Shown piece by piece: positions 1 to 11,391 of a stretch of 64,000 nucleotides of DNA. The notes beneath the pieces were generated by a model that saw only the letters and a list, made by a program, of their open reading frames with translations, searched no databases and had not been told where the DNA came from. Source of the stretch: Saccharum officinarum (Eukaryota > Streptophyta > Magnoliopsida > Poales > Poaceae); assembly GCA_020631735.1 (NCBI GenBank), contig CM036179.1, positions 27,147,063 through 27,211,062 of the forward strand, read 5' to 3'. Positions within the stretch are counted from its first letter, which is position 1; the number at the start of each line of letters is the position of its first letter. The position numbers and the translations under genes were made by a program.

Positions 1-197
1 AATATCGGCAAATGCATGGAGTACTAAATGTTGATGAAATCAAAAACTAATTGCACAGTTTTGTTGTACTTTGCGAGATGAACATTTTAAGCCTAGTTAG
101 TCAAAATTTGGATAATTTTTACCAAATACAAACGAAATGCTACAGGAATTCTGATACAGTGTTTTTCTCCCCAATTCACCGAACTAAACGAGGCCTA
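1..197 (-). mobile_element. Tourist-like MITE, cut by window start
   Basis: Read on the minus strand this matches the MITE at 4820-5066. Both share a tract with TAGTACTAAATG (TACATTTAGTACT on the other strand), the fragment CGTCTCGCAAAGTAC and a terminal GAACTAAACGAGGCC-type end. Only one terminus is inside the window. It is non-coding; the 70-residue reading frame at 51-263 runs through it and is not a gene. Confidence 0.6.
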
Positions 198-293
198 GCT
201 CTTGATCAAAAGCTAGTTTTTCTCTCTCTTTTATTAAAATATGAATCTTTTATTAAAATATGAAAAAAAATGTTCAAAGCAGCTTATGAGTTA

Positions 294-524
294 GGGGGTG
301 TTTGGTTTGGGGTGTTAAAGTTTAACAAACACTGTAGCACGTTCGTCTTATTTGACAAAAAGTTTTCAATTTTGGATTAATTAGGCTTAATAGATTCGTC
401 TCGTAAATTACTCCTAATCTGTGTCGACATGCATGCAATTAGTCTACATTTAGTACTCTATGCATTCGAGGGAACATTGATATAATGAGTGTTAAACTTT
501 AACAAACGTTAACCAAACACGTCC
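294..524. mobile_element. Tourist-like MITE (231 bp), TSD TTA
   Basis: The ends are inverted: GGGGGTGTTTGGTT at the left and AACCAAACACGTCC at the right, each flanked by TTA (291-293 and 525-527). The TTA duplication and GTTTGG-type terminus are typical of PIF/Harbinger-derived Tourist MITEs. The interior (CTGTAGCACGTTCGTC, TACATTTAGTACT) matches the MITE at 4820-5066, so both belong to one family or sister families. There is no coding capacity. Confidence 0.75.
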
Positions 525-527
525 TTA

Positions 528-990
528 ACCATTGCGGCAGCCCTGACAACTTTATTTTTTTTATACTCCTGCTACATACAAAGTACAAAGTGTTCAAGTA
601 GGTCACCTACGGCTAATGAGGACCTCTAAAGCGGGTGATTACTAGTTTATGGCCTCCTGCTCGGGCACTACGAACTCACGCTCCTTTCCGGCGAAAAGAT
701 GGAAACCTGTTGGCTGATCTGATCCATGCCATGTGCTGCGTGGGCTATCTACATGAATCGCGTGGCACTTTTTGACTTTGACCGGGCATAGCATGGAACC
801 ATGTCCCTTGGCACAGAGTACGCATGAGCATGATCCTTCAATCATACGAGGATTTAAATTTCACAGATTTTGATAACTTCAAGGGTGCACGAGAGAAAAA
901 AAATAAAAAAAATCGCATTACACTAATACGTATGCTATATAACTCTAGGCTCATATATTTTCTATCGTATATATTGCATATTCTTCTACT

Positions 991-991
<1 letters not shown>
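528..991. other. Intergenic, no gene seen
   Basis: No conserved reading frame, RNA gene or clear repeat terminus was seen. The short frames on both strands have no recognisable protein features. Confidence 0.5.

Positions 992-1065
<74 letters not shown>
992..1065. repeat. (AT)n microsatellite, about 37 units
   Basis: An uninterrupted AT dinucleotide run of 74 bp. It produces artificial Ile-Tyr reading frames on both strands. Confidence 0.98.
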
Positions 1066-1068
<3 letters not shown>

Positions 1069-1633
1069 ATAAACCATGCTAATATTTTGTTTGAATCAAG
1101 CGTCTGAGGGATCCATAGACAGAGCAACGCAAATGCCAATCTCTGGCTGCAAAAAAGAAAAATACAACAATAGATCAAATGGTGGTCGCAAGCCTGTCGA
1201 AGGATCCACTCATGACTGCGTGATGAGTGCCTCCTTTGTGGCCACACACTCATGCTCAAGGGCAGAGACAACGGTGGCGCTTGGGAGAGAGGGGTGGCAG
1301 TTCCCAATGATAGCAACTCATCGAGACGACACGGGGTCAATGACGATGCTAAGTAATGTGGCATCCCATCGATACCCACGGTGAGCCGTCCTAGCGTCCT
1401 GTTACTACTTAATGCTAGGATGGTGGATCAATTAGATATGCATCCAAAACCTTCTTACGAGGGAGATGCCTTCGATGGAGATCAATCTCCCCGAGGATGG
1501 CGTCGCGCAACAGAAACCCTGACTCAGAATCAAAACCCTAACCTCATGATATCATGTAAGCAGTAAGGATTACATATAATGCGTGGATATATTGCATTGA
1601 AATTATCGGATGGTACATATACTGAGACTTAGA
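1066..1633. other. Intergenic, no gene seen
   Basis: Small frames at 1076-1384 and 1381-1566 lack family resemblance, and nothing suggests splicing or conservation. I see no assignable element. Confidence 0.45.
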
Positions 1634-1758
1634 GCTACTACACCTCATCGGATACATACATATGGCAATATCATGCTACAATTCTAAGTACCAAATATTA
1701 TATTGCTACTACACCTCCTCGGATACATACATATGGCAATATCATGCTACAATTCTAA
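1634..1758. repeat. 71-bp tandem duplication, second unit split by transposon
   Basis: Unit 1 is 1634-1704. Unit 2 is 1705-1758 and resumes at 3199-3215 after the inserted element. Unit 1 keeps the uninterrupted sequence ATTCTAAGTACC, so it serves as an internal empty site defining the element at 1759-3195 and its TAA duplication. The units differ by a few substitutions such as CTCATCGG versus CTCCTCGG. Confidence 0.85.
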
Positions 1759-2199
1759 TTGTAGAGTGCTTTGCCGAGTGCAAAAAAAACTGCTTTGCCG
1801 AGTGCAAAAGAAGCTGCTTTGTCGAGTGCAAAAAAAAAACACTCGGCAAAGACATTCTTTGCCGAGTGCCAAAAAAACACTCGACAAAGAAGCTGCTTTG
1901 CCGAGTGCAAAAAAAAACACTCGGCAAAGAAGGTCTTTGCCGAGTGTTTTTTTGCACTCGGCAAAGCAGTTTTTCAAAACACATTTTGAAGCCCTAAATG
2001 AATTCAAATTAAAAAGTTTTTAACTACAAAGTTTCATAACTTCTTAAGATCTATAAAGTTTATTTTGGTCATTTCTTCATTCGACAAAGCGATAGTAACG
2101 TTGTTCACAAAATCTACACGTCTTTCATATAGTTTTATAAAACTACAAGAGAGATATATAAGATTTGTGAATAATGTTAGAACCACGATCTCAGATAGA

Positions 2200-2745
2200 A
2201 AAACTTCCTAAATGAAAATTATAGATCTCAAAAAGTTATGAAACATTGTAGTTAACAACTTTTTAATTTGAAATCATGTTGTCATGCAAAACTGCATCCG
2301 AATTTCAAAAATTTAAAATTTGAATTTTTCAAAAGACCTCGGATGGAAAATCAACCAAAATAAACTTTGTAGATCTCAAAAAGTTATGAAACTTTGTAGT
2401 TGCCAACTTTTAAATTTGAAATCATCTTGTCATGCAAAACTACGTTTGAAATTTAAAATTTAAAAATTCGAATTTTTCAAATGACCTCGGATGGAGAAAC
2501 TTTCTAAATGAAAATTGTAGATCTCGAAAAGTTATGAAACTCTGTAGTTGACAACTTTTTAATTTGAAATTATCTTGTCATGCAAAACTACGTTTGAAAT
2601 TCAAAATTTTAAAATTTGAATTTTTAAACGATCTCGGATGAGAAACTTCCTAAATGAAAATTGTAGATCTCGAAAAGTTAAGAAACTTTGTAGTTGACAA
2701 CTTTTTAATTTGAATTCGTTTAGGGCCTCAAACAATCAATTTACA
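2200..2745. repeat. Degenerate tandem repeat, period about 148 bp, 4 units
   Basis: The anchor GTTATGAAAC (or GTTAAGAAAC) recurs at 2235, 2383, 2531 and 2677. Each is followed by TTGTAGTTGACAACTTTTTA-like sequence and, in the first three units, TTGTCATGCAAAACT. The array fills the core of the CACTA-like element and is non-coding. Confidence 0.85.
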
Positions 2746-2794
2746 CTTGATTTGGTATAATATTTGGGGAACCGAAATGGAATATAGACGCAAA

Positions 2795-2872
2795 TGAAAG
2801 AGATGTGTAGTGGTAGAGGAGCCCGCGTATGTGTGAGAGGTCGCAGGTTCGATTCTCGCTGGGCGCAAAGTT
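2795..2872 (+). other. tRNA-like relic (B-box similarity) inside the CACTA-like element
   Basis: GTAGTGGTAGAGGAGC resembles a D-arm/A-box and GGTTCGATTC (2846-2855) matches a T-arm/B-box. Stem pairing is poor and no acceptor stem closes, so this is not a functional tRNA. It may be a captured tRNA or SINE head. Confidence 0.35.
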
Positions 2873-3215
2873 TCAAAAAATTGTTTTGGCTGGTCACTTG
2901 GCAGCAGTTGCCATATGACTGGCCGTTAGGGTCCCTCCTCTAATTAAAAAAATATTTTAAATTTTTTTTCCTATTTTTTCAGAATTTTTCGGTTCGGCCT
3001 TTGCCGAGTGTCGGGCACTCGGCAAAGCCTTTGCCGAGTGTCCGATAAAAGACACTCGGCAAAGGCCGCTTTACCGACAGCTTTTTTGTCGTGTGCTCTT
3101 TGCCGAGTGTGGCACTCGGCAAAGCCTTTGCCGAGTGTATTTAGGGCTTTGCCGAGTGCCCTGGACACTCGGCAAAGCGGCTGATTCTAGTAGTATAAGT
3201 ACCAAATATTATATT

Positions 3216-4612
3216 CTAATAATAGATAAGGGTTGGAGTTTTATAGCGTGCTAATGTTAGAGTGGCAGGTTAATGACGATACTAGCTTCTTAATCTAGAC
3301 CGTTCTGTAAGTAGTAGCACTTTAAACGACATGTTACAAATATACATCCTAACGGTAACCAGTGTTTGAGATCTATCTCAGATTCACGGCCATGCAAAAA
3401 AAGACGCTAATTCAATATGATTATGATCTTACGGAAGCAGGTGGAATACATTTTTTGTCACTCAACTATTGCCTTATACTCTATTTTGTTCACGAATTAT
3501 CATTCATTAACTCTTAAATCGGTCATTCTTGTTCTCAAACTTTGACTTCTATCTCAATTTCATCAATGAATTATCCAAGTGATCTTTTCGGTCATCAAAC
3601 CCTTTTTTTTTGTGCTCATCGTCGGTTCTCGTTCTATGTGGCACACCATGTTTTCATGCCTCTTTAGCTCTCTAAAGTTAGGACAGCTCACCATGGTATC
3701 CAAACGACCAAACATGTCTTGTCATGAACTTTACCTTTTTAATAGTTGATGGATGATTTTACATCTAAAAGTAAAGTTCGACGATTAAAATGACCACTTT
3801 AATCATTTAGGATGAAAATAAATCTAAAAGTAAACTTTAAGAACGGAAACAAACACTTGATAGTTCACGAACAAAATAAGTTTCAAACCATGGCCAGGGA
3901 TGAAAATGACTATTTTGTCATAGAAATATAGAGGAAGAAGCTCCACTGTGACTAGGAGGGGAAGCTATTTGTTATGTATCTTAAATTAAGATGCGATTAG
4001 ATGAGAGAATTAATTATATTTCTAAATAAAGCTGGTAGAATTGATGCCAAATACAATATAACTAGAAAGGTAGAAACCTTTCTACGAGAATCGAAGATTT
4101 CTTATATAAACCGTTTCAACATTTTCATTTTAAACTATATAAGGCAGAAATAACATTTTAGATGTTTTTGCAGTATTTTTAGTTTTTCTTATCGGAACTT
4201 AGCCGGCCAGTAGCGAATTATCAAAATAAATATGTTTAGAGACAATCTAGATCAAACGTTTCTATTAAATGCCTATCGAGAAACCCCTGTGTTTGGACTG
4301 TGAAAATCCCAATCCTACGTAACCTCTGTGTTTAGACTGTGAAATGCCTATCGAGAAACTCCATATTATAATATGATGATTGATGAATGATGATTGAGAA
4401 ACGAATAATTAAAGGTCCTCATACGTAGGGCTTCACCTATCTTCTGTGGTTTTTTTTTGAGAAGCCAAAACACACACATATGAAAAACACATTGTCAAGT
4501 CAAAACCAAGAGAAAAGGTGACGAACATAAGCCGTTTTGATCTAGAAGTCGAAGTCATATTTTTTTTAGGTTTCACCACTTTTTTTTTAAAAAAAACAAA
4601 AGCCCTAAAAAA
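3216..4612. other. Intergenic; possible foldback element at 3447-3912
   Basis: No gene seen. Around 3480 and 3880 two segments are loosely inverted copies (TATTTTGTTCACGAATTATCA on one side, its diverged complement on the other), which would suit an old foldback MITE of about 450 bp. No target duplication could be fixed. Confidence 0.35.
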
Positions 4613-4750
4613 GGCCGAAGATATGCAATATTCGTCTTATTCGCTTCTCTTATAAGTCATACTTTTTCAGCCAACAAACAATGTTTTTCTCTCGCAACAA
4701 ATCAGCGAACAATACTTTCAGCCATAACTTTTCAGCCGAGCAAACAGTCC
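4613..4750 (-). mobile_element. Small MITE, same family as the one at 14520-14649
   Basis: It shares GTTTTTCTCTCGCAACAAATC and AGCCGAGCAAACAGTCC-type ends with the MITE inside Copia element 1, read on the opposite strand. It is diverged and non-coding. Confidence 0.55.
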
Positions 4751-4819
4751 CATGCCATAATGCCATCGACACCGATGAGCGCATAGTGTTCATCGTCTTT
4801 TATGTTCGTTGTCGCTGTG

Positions 4820-5066
4820 GGGTGTGTTTAGTTCCGCGAAAAGGTGTAAAAAAAGTACTGTAGCACGTTTTGGCTTTATTTGGTAAATAGTGTCCAATCG
4901 TTGACTAATTAGGTTCAAAACGTTCGTCTCGCAAAGTACAACCAAGCTGTACAATTAGTTTTTGATTTCATCTACATTTAGTACTACATGCATGTATCAC
5001 AAGTTTGATGTGACGGGGAATCTTTTGTTTGCACAATGTTTTTTTTTTGAGGAACTAAACACAGCC
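4820..5066. mobile_element. Tourist-like MITE (247 bp)
   Basis: Inverted ends GGGTGTGTTTAGTTCC and GGAACTAAACACAGCC, flanked by GTG on each side. The interior shares CTGTAGCACG, CGTCTCGCAAAGTAC and TACATTTAGTACTACATGCA with the MITEs at 1-197 and 294-524. It lies about 170 bp upstream of the likely promoter of the host gene. Confidence 0.7.
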
Positions 5067-5239
5067 GTGGTGTGGATTCAGGTCCGCCGTTTTTCGAGCG
5101 AAATTCGAAGGGAAAAAGGAGGTAAAAAGGCCCAAAACGAGGCGGGACCGCGGGAGAAAAGGCGCGAGGAGTGGAACAAACCAAAAAAAAAGGGCGCTCA
5201 CAAGTCACAACATGCTGGCCAGTGGGCCCACCACGCACT

Positions 5240-5424
5240 CTGAGCCTCTGACTGCCCGGCGGAAAACCTTTCCTTCTCGTCCTCTTCCCTCCTCTCCCCT
5301 CACCAGCTCAACGACACGCAGACCCCTCCCACTCCTCTCTGTCCCTCGCTCCCTCTGCCAGCTCTAGGCTCTAGGAGGCTAACCCTCGCCGCGTGCATGT
5401 CCGCCCGGGTGCAGGCACATAGGC
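5240..5424 (+). promoter_or_regulatory. Core promoter / 5' leader of the coiled-coil gene
   Basis: A strongly pyrimidine-rich stretch (TTTCCTTCTCGTCCTCTTCC, then CTCCCCTC and CTCCCTCTGCC) ends shortly before the start codon. Such Y-patches are common at plant transcription starts without a TATA box, and I saw no clear TATA box. An out-of-frame ATG at 5397 precedes the chosen start by 28 nt and overlaps it. Confidence 0.45.
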
Positions 5425-8400
5425 ATGGAACCGCCCGCACCCGCAGCGCCACGAGGGGCCGAGCCCGCGGAGGCTGTCGCTGCGGAGCCGGCTCCCGGGG
5501 CCGGGGCCAGAGCCAGAGTCGTCGAGGTGCAACAGACGGGCCCCCCCGAAGGTTCCGGAAGGGCGAGCCGCGAGGTGCCGCTGCGGCTGCGCCTCGGGAG
5601 GGCCCGTCGGCGGGCGGGGCCTGCCACGCCGACTCCGTCGTGGAAGATGGAGGACGAGGACGAGGGAGTCCGGGAGGGGCCGCCCGCGCCCGCCGCGGCG
5701 AGGAGGAGCTCGGCGTCGGCGTCGGCGCGCCAGCTCGGCGCCAGCCTCTGGGAGATCCACGACGTCGCGCGGGAGGTCCGCCGGAGCAGGCCACGCGGCG
5801 GGAGGGGCGTCGCCGCCGGTCGGGAGCACGGCGGCGGCGGCGAACTGGATCAGGTGAGGGTTTCCGTTCACCCTACCCTTCACCCACGTGGCATAAGGGA
5901 TTAGAGTCGGATGGGTTGCTGCGGATTCCGTGCCTTGTTCCGTTCTTCTGAATTCTGTTAGCAAATCGATCAAATTCCAACTCGCAAAAAAATTCTTTTT
6001 TTAATCAAATTCCAAAATTGGTTCCTGCACGTGGTTCTGTCGAACTGTCCGTTACATGGCTCGCAGGTTTTGGCCCCAATTCATTGATTTGCTTGCTGGT
6101 ACCGCTTTGACCACCCAATGCAGTTTCCTCAAGGTCCAAAGTACTGTGGACCTTCAGTTGGTCTAATGCTAGTGCGGTATTTTTTTTCCTATTGTTTCAC
6201 AGAAACAATTGCATGCTGGGGCTCAAACCTAACAAATTGGGAAGGATTGAGAGTGTGTTACTGATGTACTCAGTGGAGGCGATGTAACCACATTTGTTCG
6301 TCGAGTGAAATATGATGCAAAAGGGTTTATTTTACAAGTTTTAACTACAAGTACAAGATATTATTTTACAATTAAATTACAGCTTTGACATTTTCTACTC
6401 TCGATGATATTTAATATAATGATCTATTCTTATGTTATGCAAGAATTTTGCAGTGTATCCGTTTTTCTCATTTGTGTTACAATTACTAGAGGCTGAAATG
6501 GAATAAGAAAAATACACACTTGCAATGCTCAACTATAGTTATAATACATCGTTTTTGATATATGTACAACTGCTAGGTACCGCCAGCGCGTTGCAATGGG
6601 ATTATGGGAACGACAATCTTGTTGCAGTCTAATTTTTCCACAAGCATAGAACTATAAACACTGTCCCAATTCATCTCAAATCACATCCATCGAAAATGAT
6701 ACTTGCCATAGCATCGCACATGTTCTTTGTGCTGCTGATGTGATCATGTTAACTAAAACATTTAAATGACGCATTCATGCCTAAAAATATTTAAGTAGTA
6801 AAAACTTGATTTTTGCTGAAAAATATTCATTTACAAACACTTGTCAGTCTACATGAATGGCAGAAGTGACAAAGCTTGACACATCAAACATGAACCACAA
6901 AGCCGAACAGCTCAACAGCTCATTTTCAGCAAAAAAAAAAGAAAGAAAAAAAGAAAAGAAAAGAACAAACAAAGTTCACCATGCTGTAGTGGTCAATCTA
7001 TTAGTATCTACGGACAGGTGGCCATTGTTTTGCCATGTTTTTAAAACCCATTGGCACTTCAAACAGTTGTTGAGCTCCCCTTACCAAGCAGTTGTTCAGC
7101 TCCCTTGCAGCTAGTCATGCTTCTTAGCACCACAAAGAAGAGGAGTTAGGAGTCACCAACCCAATATTTGGAGTAGGTGAAAAGCTGATAGTATTGCTTC
7201 CTGGAATTGACCCCTTCAGTCTATTTCTGTTCAACCTCGGCTCAATGAGATTCTATAGTTTTCCCACCTCTGGTGGTATATTTCTGGAATAATTCCTCTG
7301 ATGCCATTGCAAATGTCGAGAATCTGAAATTTGCCACTGCCAGTTTGGGAGACTAAGGTTACATCCAAAGTAATAGAACCAGCCAAGGATTTCTAATGCA
7401 AATTATGCACCATTGAATTCCTGCCTACAGATAGGGTGATGAAATGCTGTACACATAGAGTGAAGGAAAAAAGAAAAGGCATAATTGTAATAGCAGAACA
7501 GAAGGGAGACGAGTTGGATGTTTGCAACACCGTACCTGCAATCAAGCTTCAAAACACGAAGGCTTTAAGCCTGTAACATGAAAAGATGGTTACTGACACT
7601 AAATTTTTATGAGTCAAAGATTTTAAATATCTTTTCACAGTAACTCACTATGGCACTATAGTTTTCACAGGGCAAACAAACAGTCAAATATTTTAAACAT
7701 GTGTGCTATTTTTTTTGATGAAACTGGTGTGCTAAATTTCATTGTTTTCCATACTGATTGAAAGTTAATTTTCTGTACTGATTGAAATTTATTTTCATAT
7801 ATTTTTTCATTGCTGATGTTTTTCTTGCAATTTTAGCCACAGAGTTCAGGTGGCATCGGTAGGCATCTTGCAGACTTGTCAATGAAACATCATAAGTTGA
7901 ATCAAGAAAGAAGCCATAGAATACAACCTTTTTCTCCTGCAAGTTATACAAGCTCAGTTGGGGTACGTATATATATTCTTTTGTTGTACTTTATAATGAA
8001 ATTTGGCCATGGCCCAATTTTTTCTTCAACACATAGTAGAGTTGCGGATCATTATATTAAGGAGTGGCAAAAGCCCAAACACAAACACACACATCCCATG
8101 AAAAAGAAAACTGGAAAATAAATGTGCCGCTAGGAAAATAAAAGCAACCTTGACCTGGCACGGGTGCCACCTAAGACCCACCCTCTGGACCAAGAGCAAG
8201 GAGGAAGGAGATGCCCCTGGCCTCGGTTAAGTGCCAACAAAACAACTCCCTAGCAAGCAACAGAGCATTAGCTAGATTAGGAGAAGCACCATGAAAGACA
8301 TATCTTTTCAATCAAGAAGAAAGACTTGACTCATTTTTTTATATAAAAAAAACTCGACCCTTGGGGGAATGACCTCACTGAAGGGAGCACACGCCAACAG

Positions 8401-11089
8401 CCCACCGAGTGTCACTGTTGCCGAGCTAGTCACAACAGCTCTGACTTCGCACGAACCTCAGCTGAAGCTCCCGAACTTTGCCACCACATAGATATCCTCG
8501 ATCCTCCGAGAGACCATGGCATGTCATTGTTGCCGAGCTTTGATGAACCCCATATTGACGCAGCCCTGACTACAGCACCATAGTCCAAGCCAAGATTACT
8601 GGTGATGCACCACACAAGTGATGAACCATCCACAATCCCAAATCACCAGCCATCCCCTACTGCAAGTAGCCACAGGAGCTGAGCTGCTGTGCATGCCATG
8701 GCATAAGACTCGGCTCACCACCACCACATCACCCATGCGTGGCCATAGCCATTACTGTTGCCGGTGCAGGCACGTCATCGAACATCTGCGCACGCAGCGC
8801 TTGCATCTTTCCACGAGCAATGTGGCCACAACAGCCATGCGCCTGCCCACAGCACCACAACTGCCGGCACAGCGCCCTGAGCTGCTATAGTCACCATCTG
8901 TCCTGCTCCCATGCAGCCACGGCCAGGCCATCGGGCTAGGTCACCGTTGCGATCTCAAGCTGCCGCCAGATTTGCCTCATAGAGGCATGGATCTGAGCCA
9001 CTAGCCCCTGGATCCATAAGGTGGAACTGCTGCCGGCAGCCACCGGAGCCAAGGAGAGGAAGAGGCACAGGAGAACCATAGATGCCAAAGAAGCCCATCG
9101 CGGTTGCGCAGGCTGGGTGGCATACTCCAGCAGCGGTGAGGCGGAGAGGATGGCCTGGCAGCCAGCCAGACAATGCTGGTGGCGAGGTCCACCTGTGCCA
9201 CCTGAACGGGTGACGTGGTGGCTGGGTTGATGATGACCGAGTTAGGAGTTTTCTGCACAGCGCTTTTGCTCTTGTCTATTAAATACACATCCCTTGTGAT
9301 GATTCCAAATTGTCGAAGCCCCTAAGATGATGAGCCAGAACTTCCACATTCGACCACCAGGCACTGACCATCATAGGATAAAAGGCTTTGTTGTTGTTGC
9401 TGCACTTGTGACATGGTCCTTTGGAATTATATGAAAATTCATTTTACCAGGAACATGCCGTTAATGTTATCTCAATGTAGCAGTTTCCTTGTTCAAAATA
9501 GCTCTATCTTATATAGTGTTTTTTCCCCTGTAGTCCAAGGTATGTTTTCTGGCTTAACAAGTTAGAACAGTGAAGCACATTTCTCAAACATATAATTCTG
9601 TGTCTCTGTTTTACAGGATTCCAATGTGAATCAAACTAGAAGTCCGACTCGTTCTTTGGGTATCATGGGTAGATCTATGGGGGAAGGCTATAGCCTTAAA
9701 ACATCAACAGAACTATTGAAGGTCCTAAATCGAATTTGGAGCCTTGAAGAACAGCACACTGCTAATTTGTCAGTGGTTAATGGATTGAAACTGGAGTTAC
9801 AGCAGGCTCAGACACATGTTCAAGAACTCATGCAAGAGAGACGGAGGTACAGACACGAAGTTTCGTCACTAATGAGGCAACTCTCCGAGAACAAACTTGT
9901 TAGAAAAAACAAGGACCACATGAAGGTTGACGCAGCTGTGCATTCCCTGCAAGGTGAACTAGAGGATGAGAAACATCTGAGGAGGCATTCTGAGGACCTC
10001 CACAGGAAGTTAGGCATGGAGTTGTCTGAAATAAAGTCAGCATTTCTCAAGTCAGCCAAGGACCTTGAGAAGGAGAAGAAAGGAAATCGCCTCTTAGAAG
10101 ACCTTTGTGACCAGTTTGCAATGGGCATCAGGAACTATGAAGAGGAACTCAGAGTGGTAAAGCAAAGAAATGTCAAGAGTTATGAGCTCAACTTTGATAA
10201 TTCAGTGCTCCATATTTCAGAACTATGGCTTGATGAGCGAATGCAAATGCAAAATACTGATGTCAATGGGGAATTGGCTCATAACACCACAATAACAGAA
10301 AGGCTCAGCAGTGAAATACAGGCCTTTCTTCTTTCTAAAAAAGCAGGTAGCTCTACGAATAATGAAAAGCATATGAATGATAATACTAGATTGCGACGTC
10401 AATCCCTTGAGTCTGTCCATTTGAATGGAGCCACCAGTGCTCCTCAGTTTGCTGAAGATGATGACGACTCTATTGCTAGTGATTTGAATTGCTTTGAACT
10501 GAACATGCATGGCCATATGGGATCTCACAGAAGTGGCACAGGTGCCATGGATGTGCATAAGAGAAGATCAGAGCATCCTCATGGTATAGCTGCTGAAGGT
10601 TCACGCATGTCCAGTGTGCCAGTTTATTCACAGAAAGGCGTCGCAAGGCCCAGTAGCAGCAAACTGCAGCATGCCAGTAAAATACCAGAAATCAACTCAC
10701 AAAGCAATGCCAGAATTACTCCAGCAGAAGAGCAGAATGGAAGCACAAACACCCAACTTATTCGAGGATCCAACCATGGGTCAACGAAGAACAACCCAGA
10801 TGTGCATCATGTTGATTTCCTGGGGCAGGAATCATTTGATCATTTCTCCCGAACTAGTCTATTTTGTGAAGGCACTACTTCAGGGGATTTGGGTAATGTT
10901 GGCAGCCCAACGCGGCAACTGAAATACCAATCCACATCTTTGGACCCTGAGATAACGGAATGCTCACCTGAACAACCAGTAGGTGTGATGGAGAACACCC
11001 TGAAGGCAAAATTACTTCAAGCAAGGCTAGAGGGTCAACATGCCCGGTTAAAGGCGTCAGGTGGCTCCTCAACCAGCCGGAGAACGTGA
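5425..11089 (+). CDS. Coiled-coil protein, At1g50660/At3g20350/At5g41620-like (3 exons, 675 aa)
   Basis: Exons are 5425-5853, 7837-7962 and 9617-11089; both introns are phase 0 with GT/AG borders. Exon 1 (residues 1-143) is GC-rich, Pro/Ala/Arg-rich and ends with the family box LGASLWEIHDV (about 104-114). Exon 2 (144-185) carries the HRIQPFSPASYTSSVG box. Exon 3 starts with YSLKTSTELLKVLNRIWSLE (about 210-229), followed by a long coiled coil to about residue 370, then LHISELWLDERMQM (383-396), a low-complexity Ser/Asn-rich stretch and a C-terminal helix LKAKLLQARLEGQHA (about 647-661). These boxes in this order identify a plant-specific family of uncharacterised coiled-coil proteins, sometimes named USO1-like or actin-regulatory-complex-like by coiled-coil similarity only. 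The biochemical role is unknown; a cytoskeletal or scaffold role is inference. The start is chosen because this frame alone reads into the LGASLWEI box. It looks intact. Confidence 0.9.
5854..7836 (+). other. Intron 1 of the coiled-coil gene
   Basis: GT donor after GGATCAG and an AG acceptor in TTGCAATTTTAG. It is AT-rich with an A/G-rich run near 6930-6965. No element with clear ends was found; the 85-residue frame at 6857-7114 is not a convincing gene. Confidence 0.7.
7963..9616 (+). other. Intron 2 with a probable GC-rich insertion (about 8040-9300)
   Basis: Donor GGGGTACGTAT and acceptor TTTTACAG. From about 8040 to 9300 the sequence changes sharply from AT-rich intron to GC-rich DNA with many CCAC/GCCG words and no splice or coding logic. 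This suggests a transposon remnant, perhaps a LINE fragment. I could not find a target duplication or termini, so type and borders are open. Confidence 0.5.
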
Positions 11090-11391
11090 GAGTGCTGCAG
11101 ATTCTGGGGTTTGACTGTTTGAGGCCCACACGAAGAAATCAAAGGTGTAATATAGCTAACTTGTATCTATGGAATTTCCTTTGGCCGTGTCAATTGGTTC
11201 AGTATCCGTGTACATGGGTTATGAGCTATCTGAATATATGAATCCTAGTTCCATATGTGAATCATCTTCCATGTCAATTAGGCTGTTAGTTAGATGCCAG
11301 CACACTCTAGGCTGTTAGTTCAAGACTCAGAAGGATTTTGGTTATGGCACCTTGTGTCTTGTTACCTCCCAGATACTTTGCTTAGAAGTCT
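11090..11391 (+). other. 3' untranslated / downstream region
   Basis: AT-rich sequence after the stop codon with TGAATATATGAATCC and similar polyadenylation-like words. It ends with the left target duplication (11374-11391) of a small retroposon. The exact poly(A) site cannot be set from sequence. Confidence 0.5.

Larger units (their letters stand above)
1759..3195. mobile_element. Non-autonomous CACTA-like DNA transposon, TSD TAA
   Basis: Both ends carry clusters of TTTGCCGAGTG and its complement CACTCGGCAAAG in alternating orientation (1768-1965 and 2998-3178), as in the subterminal transposase-binding repeats of CACTA (En/Spm) elements in grasses. The right end, read inward, is TACTACTAGAATCAGCC, one base from the CACTACTAG type. 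The left end (TTGTAGAGTG) is diverged. The 3-bp duplication TAA (1756-1758, 3196-3198) fits CACTA but also PIF/Harbinger, so the superfamily is likely rather than certain. No transposase remains; the frames at 1662-2023 are made of the repeats. Confidence 0.7.

Noticed and set aside
824..1379. Reading frames with Ile-Tyr runs on both strands
   Set aside because: Produced by the (AT)n microsatellite.
1662..2023. Cys/Lys-rich frames (70-110 codons) as a small gene
   Set aside because: Translations of TTTGCCGAGTGC repeats in several frames.
2200..2745. CRISPR-like spaced repeats
   Set aside because: Eukaryotic context; units are long, degenerate and directly joined without unique spacers.
2846..2855. 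Functional tRNA gene
   Set aside because: Stem pairing and acceptor stem are missing; kept only as a relic.
5300..5973. Long minus-strand frames (164 and 200 codons) and the 184-codon plus frame
   Set aside because: Shadows of GC-rich exon 1; only the 5425 frame carries the family boxes and correct splice phase.
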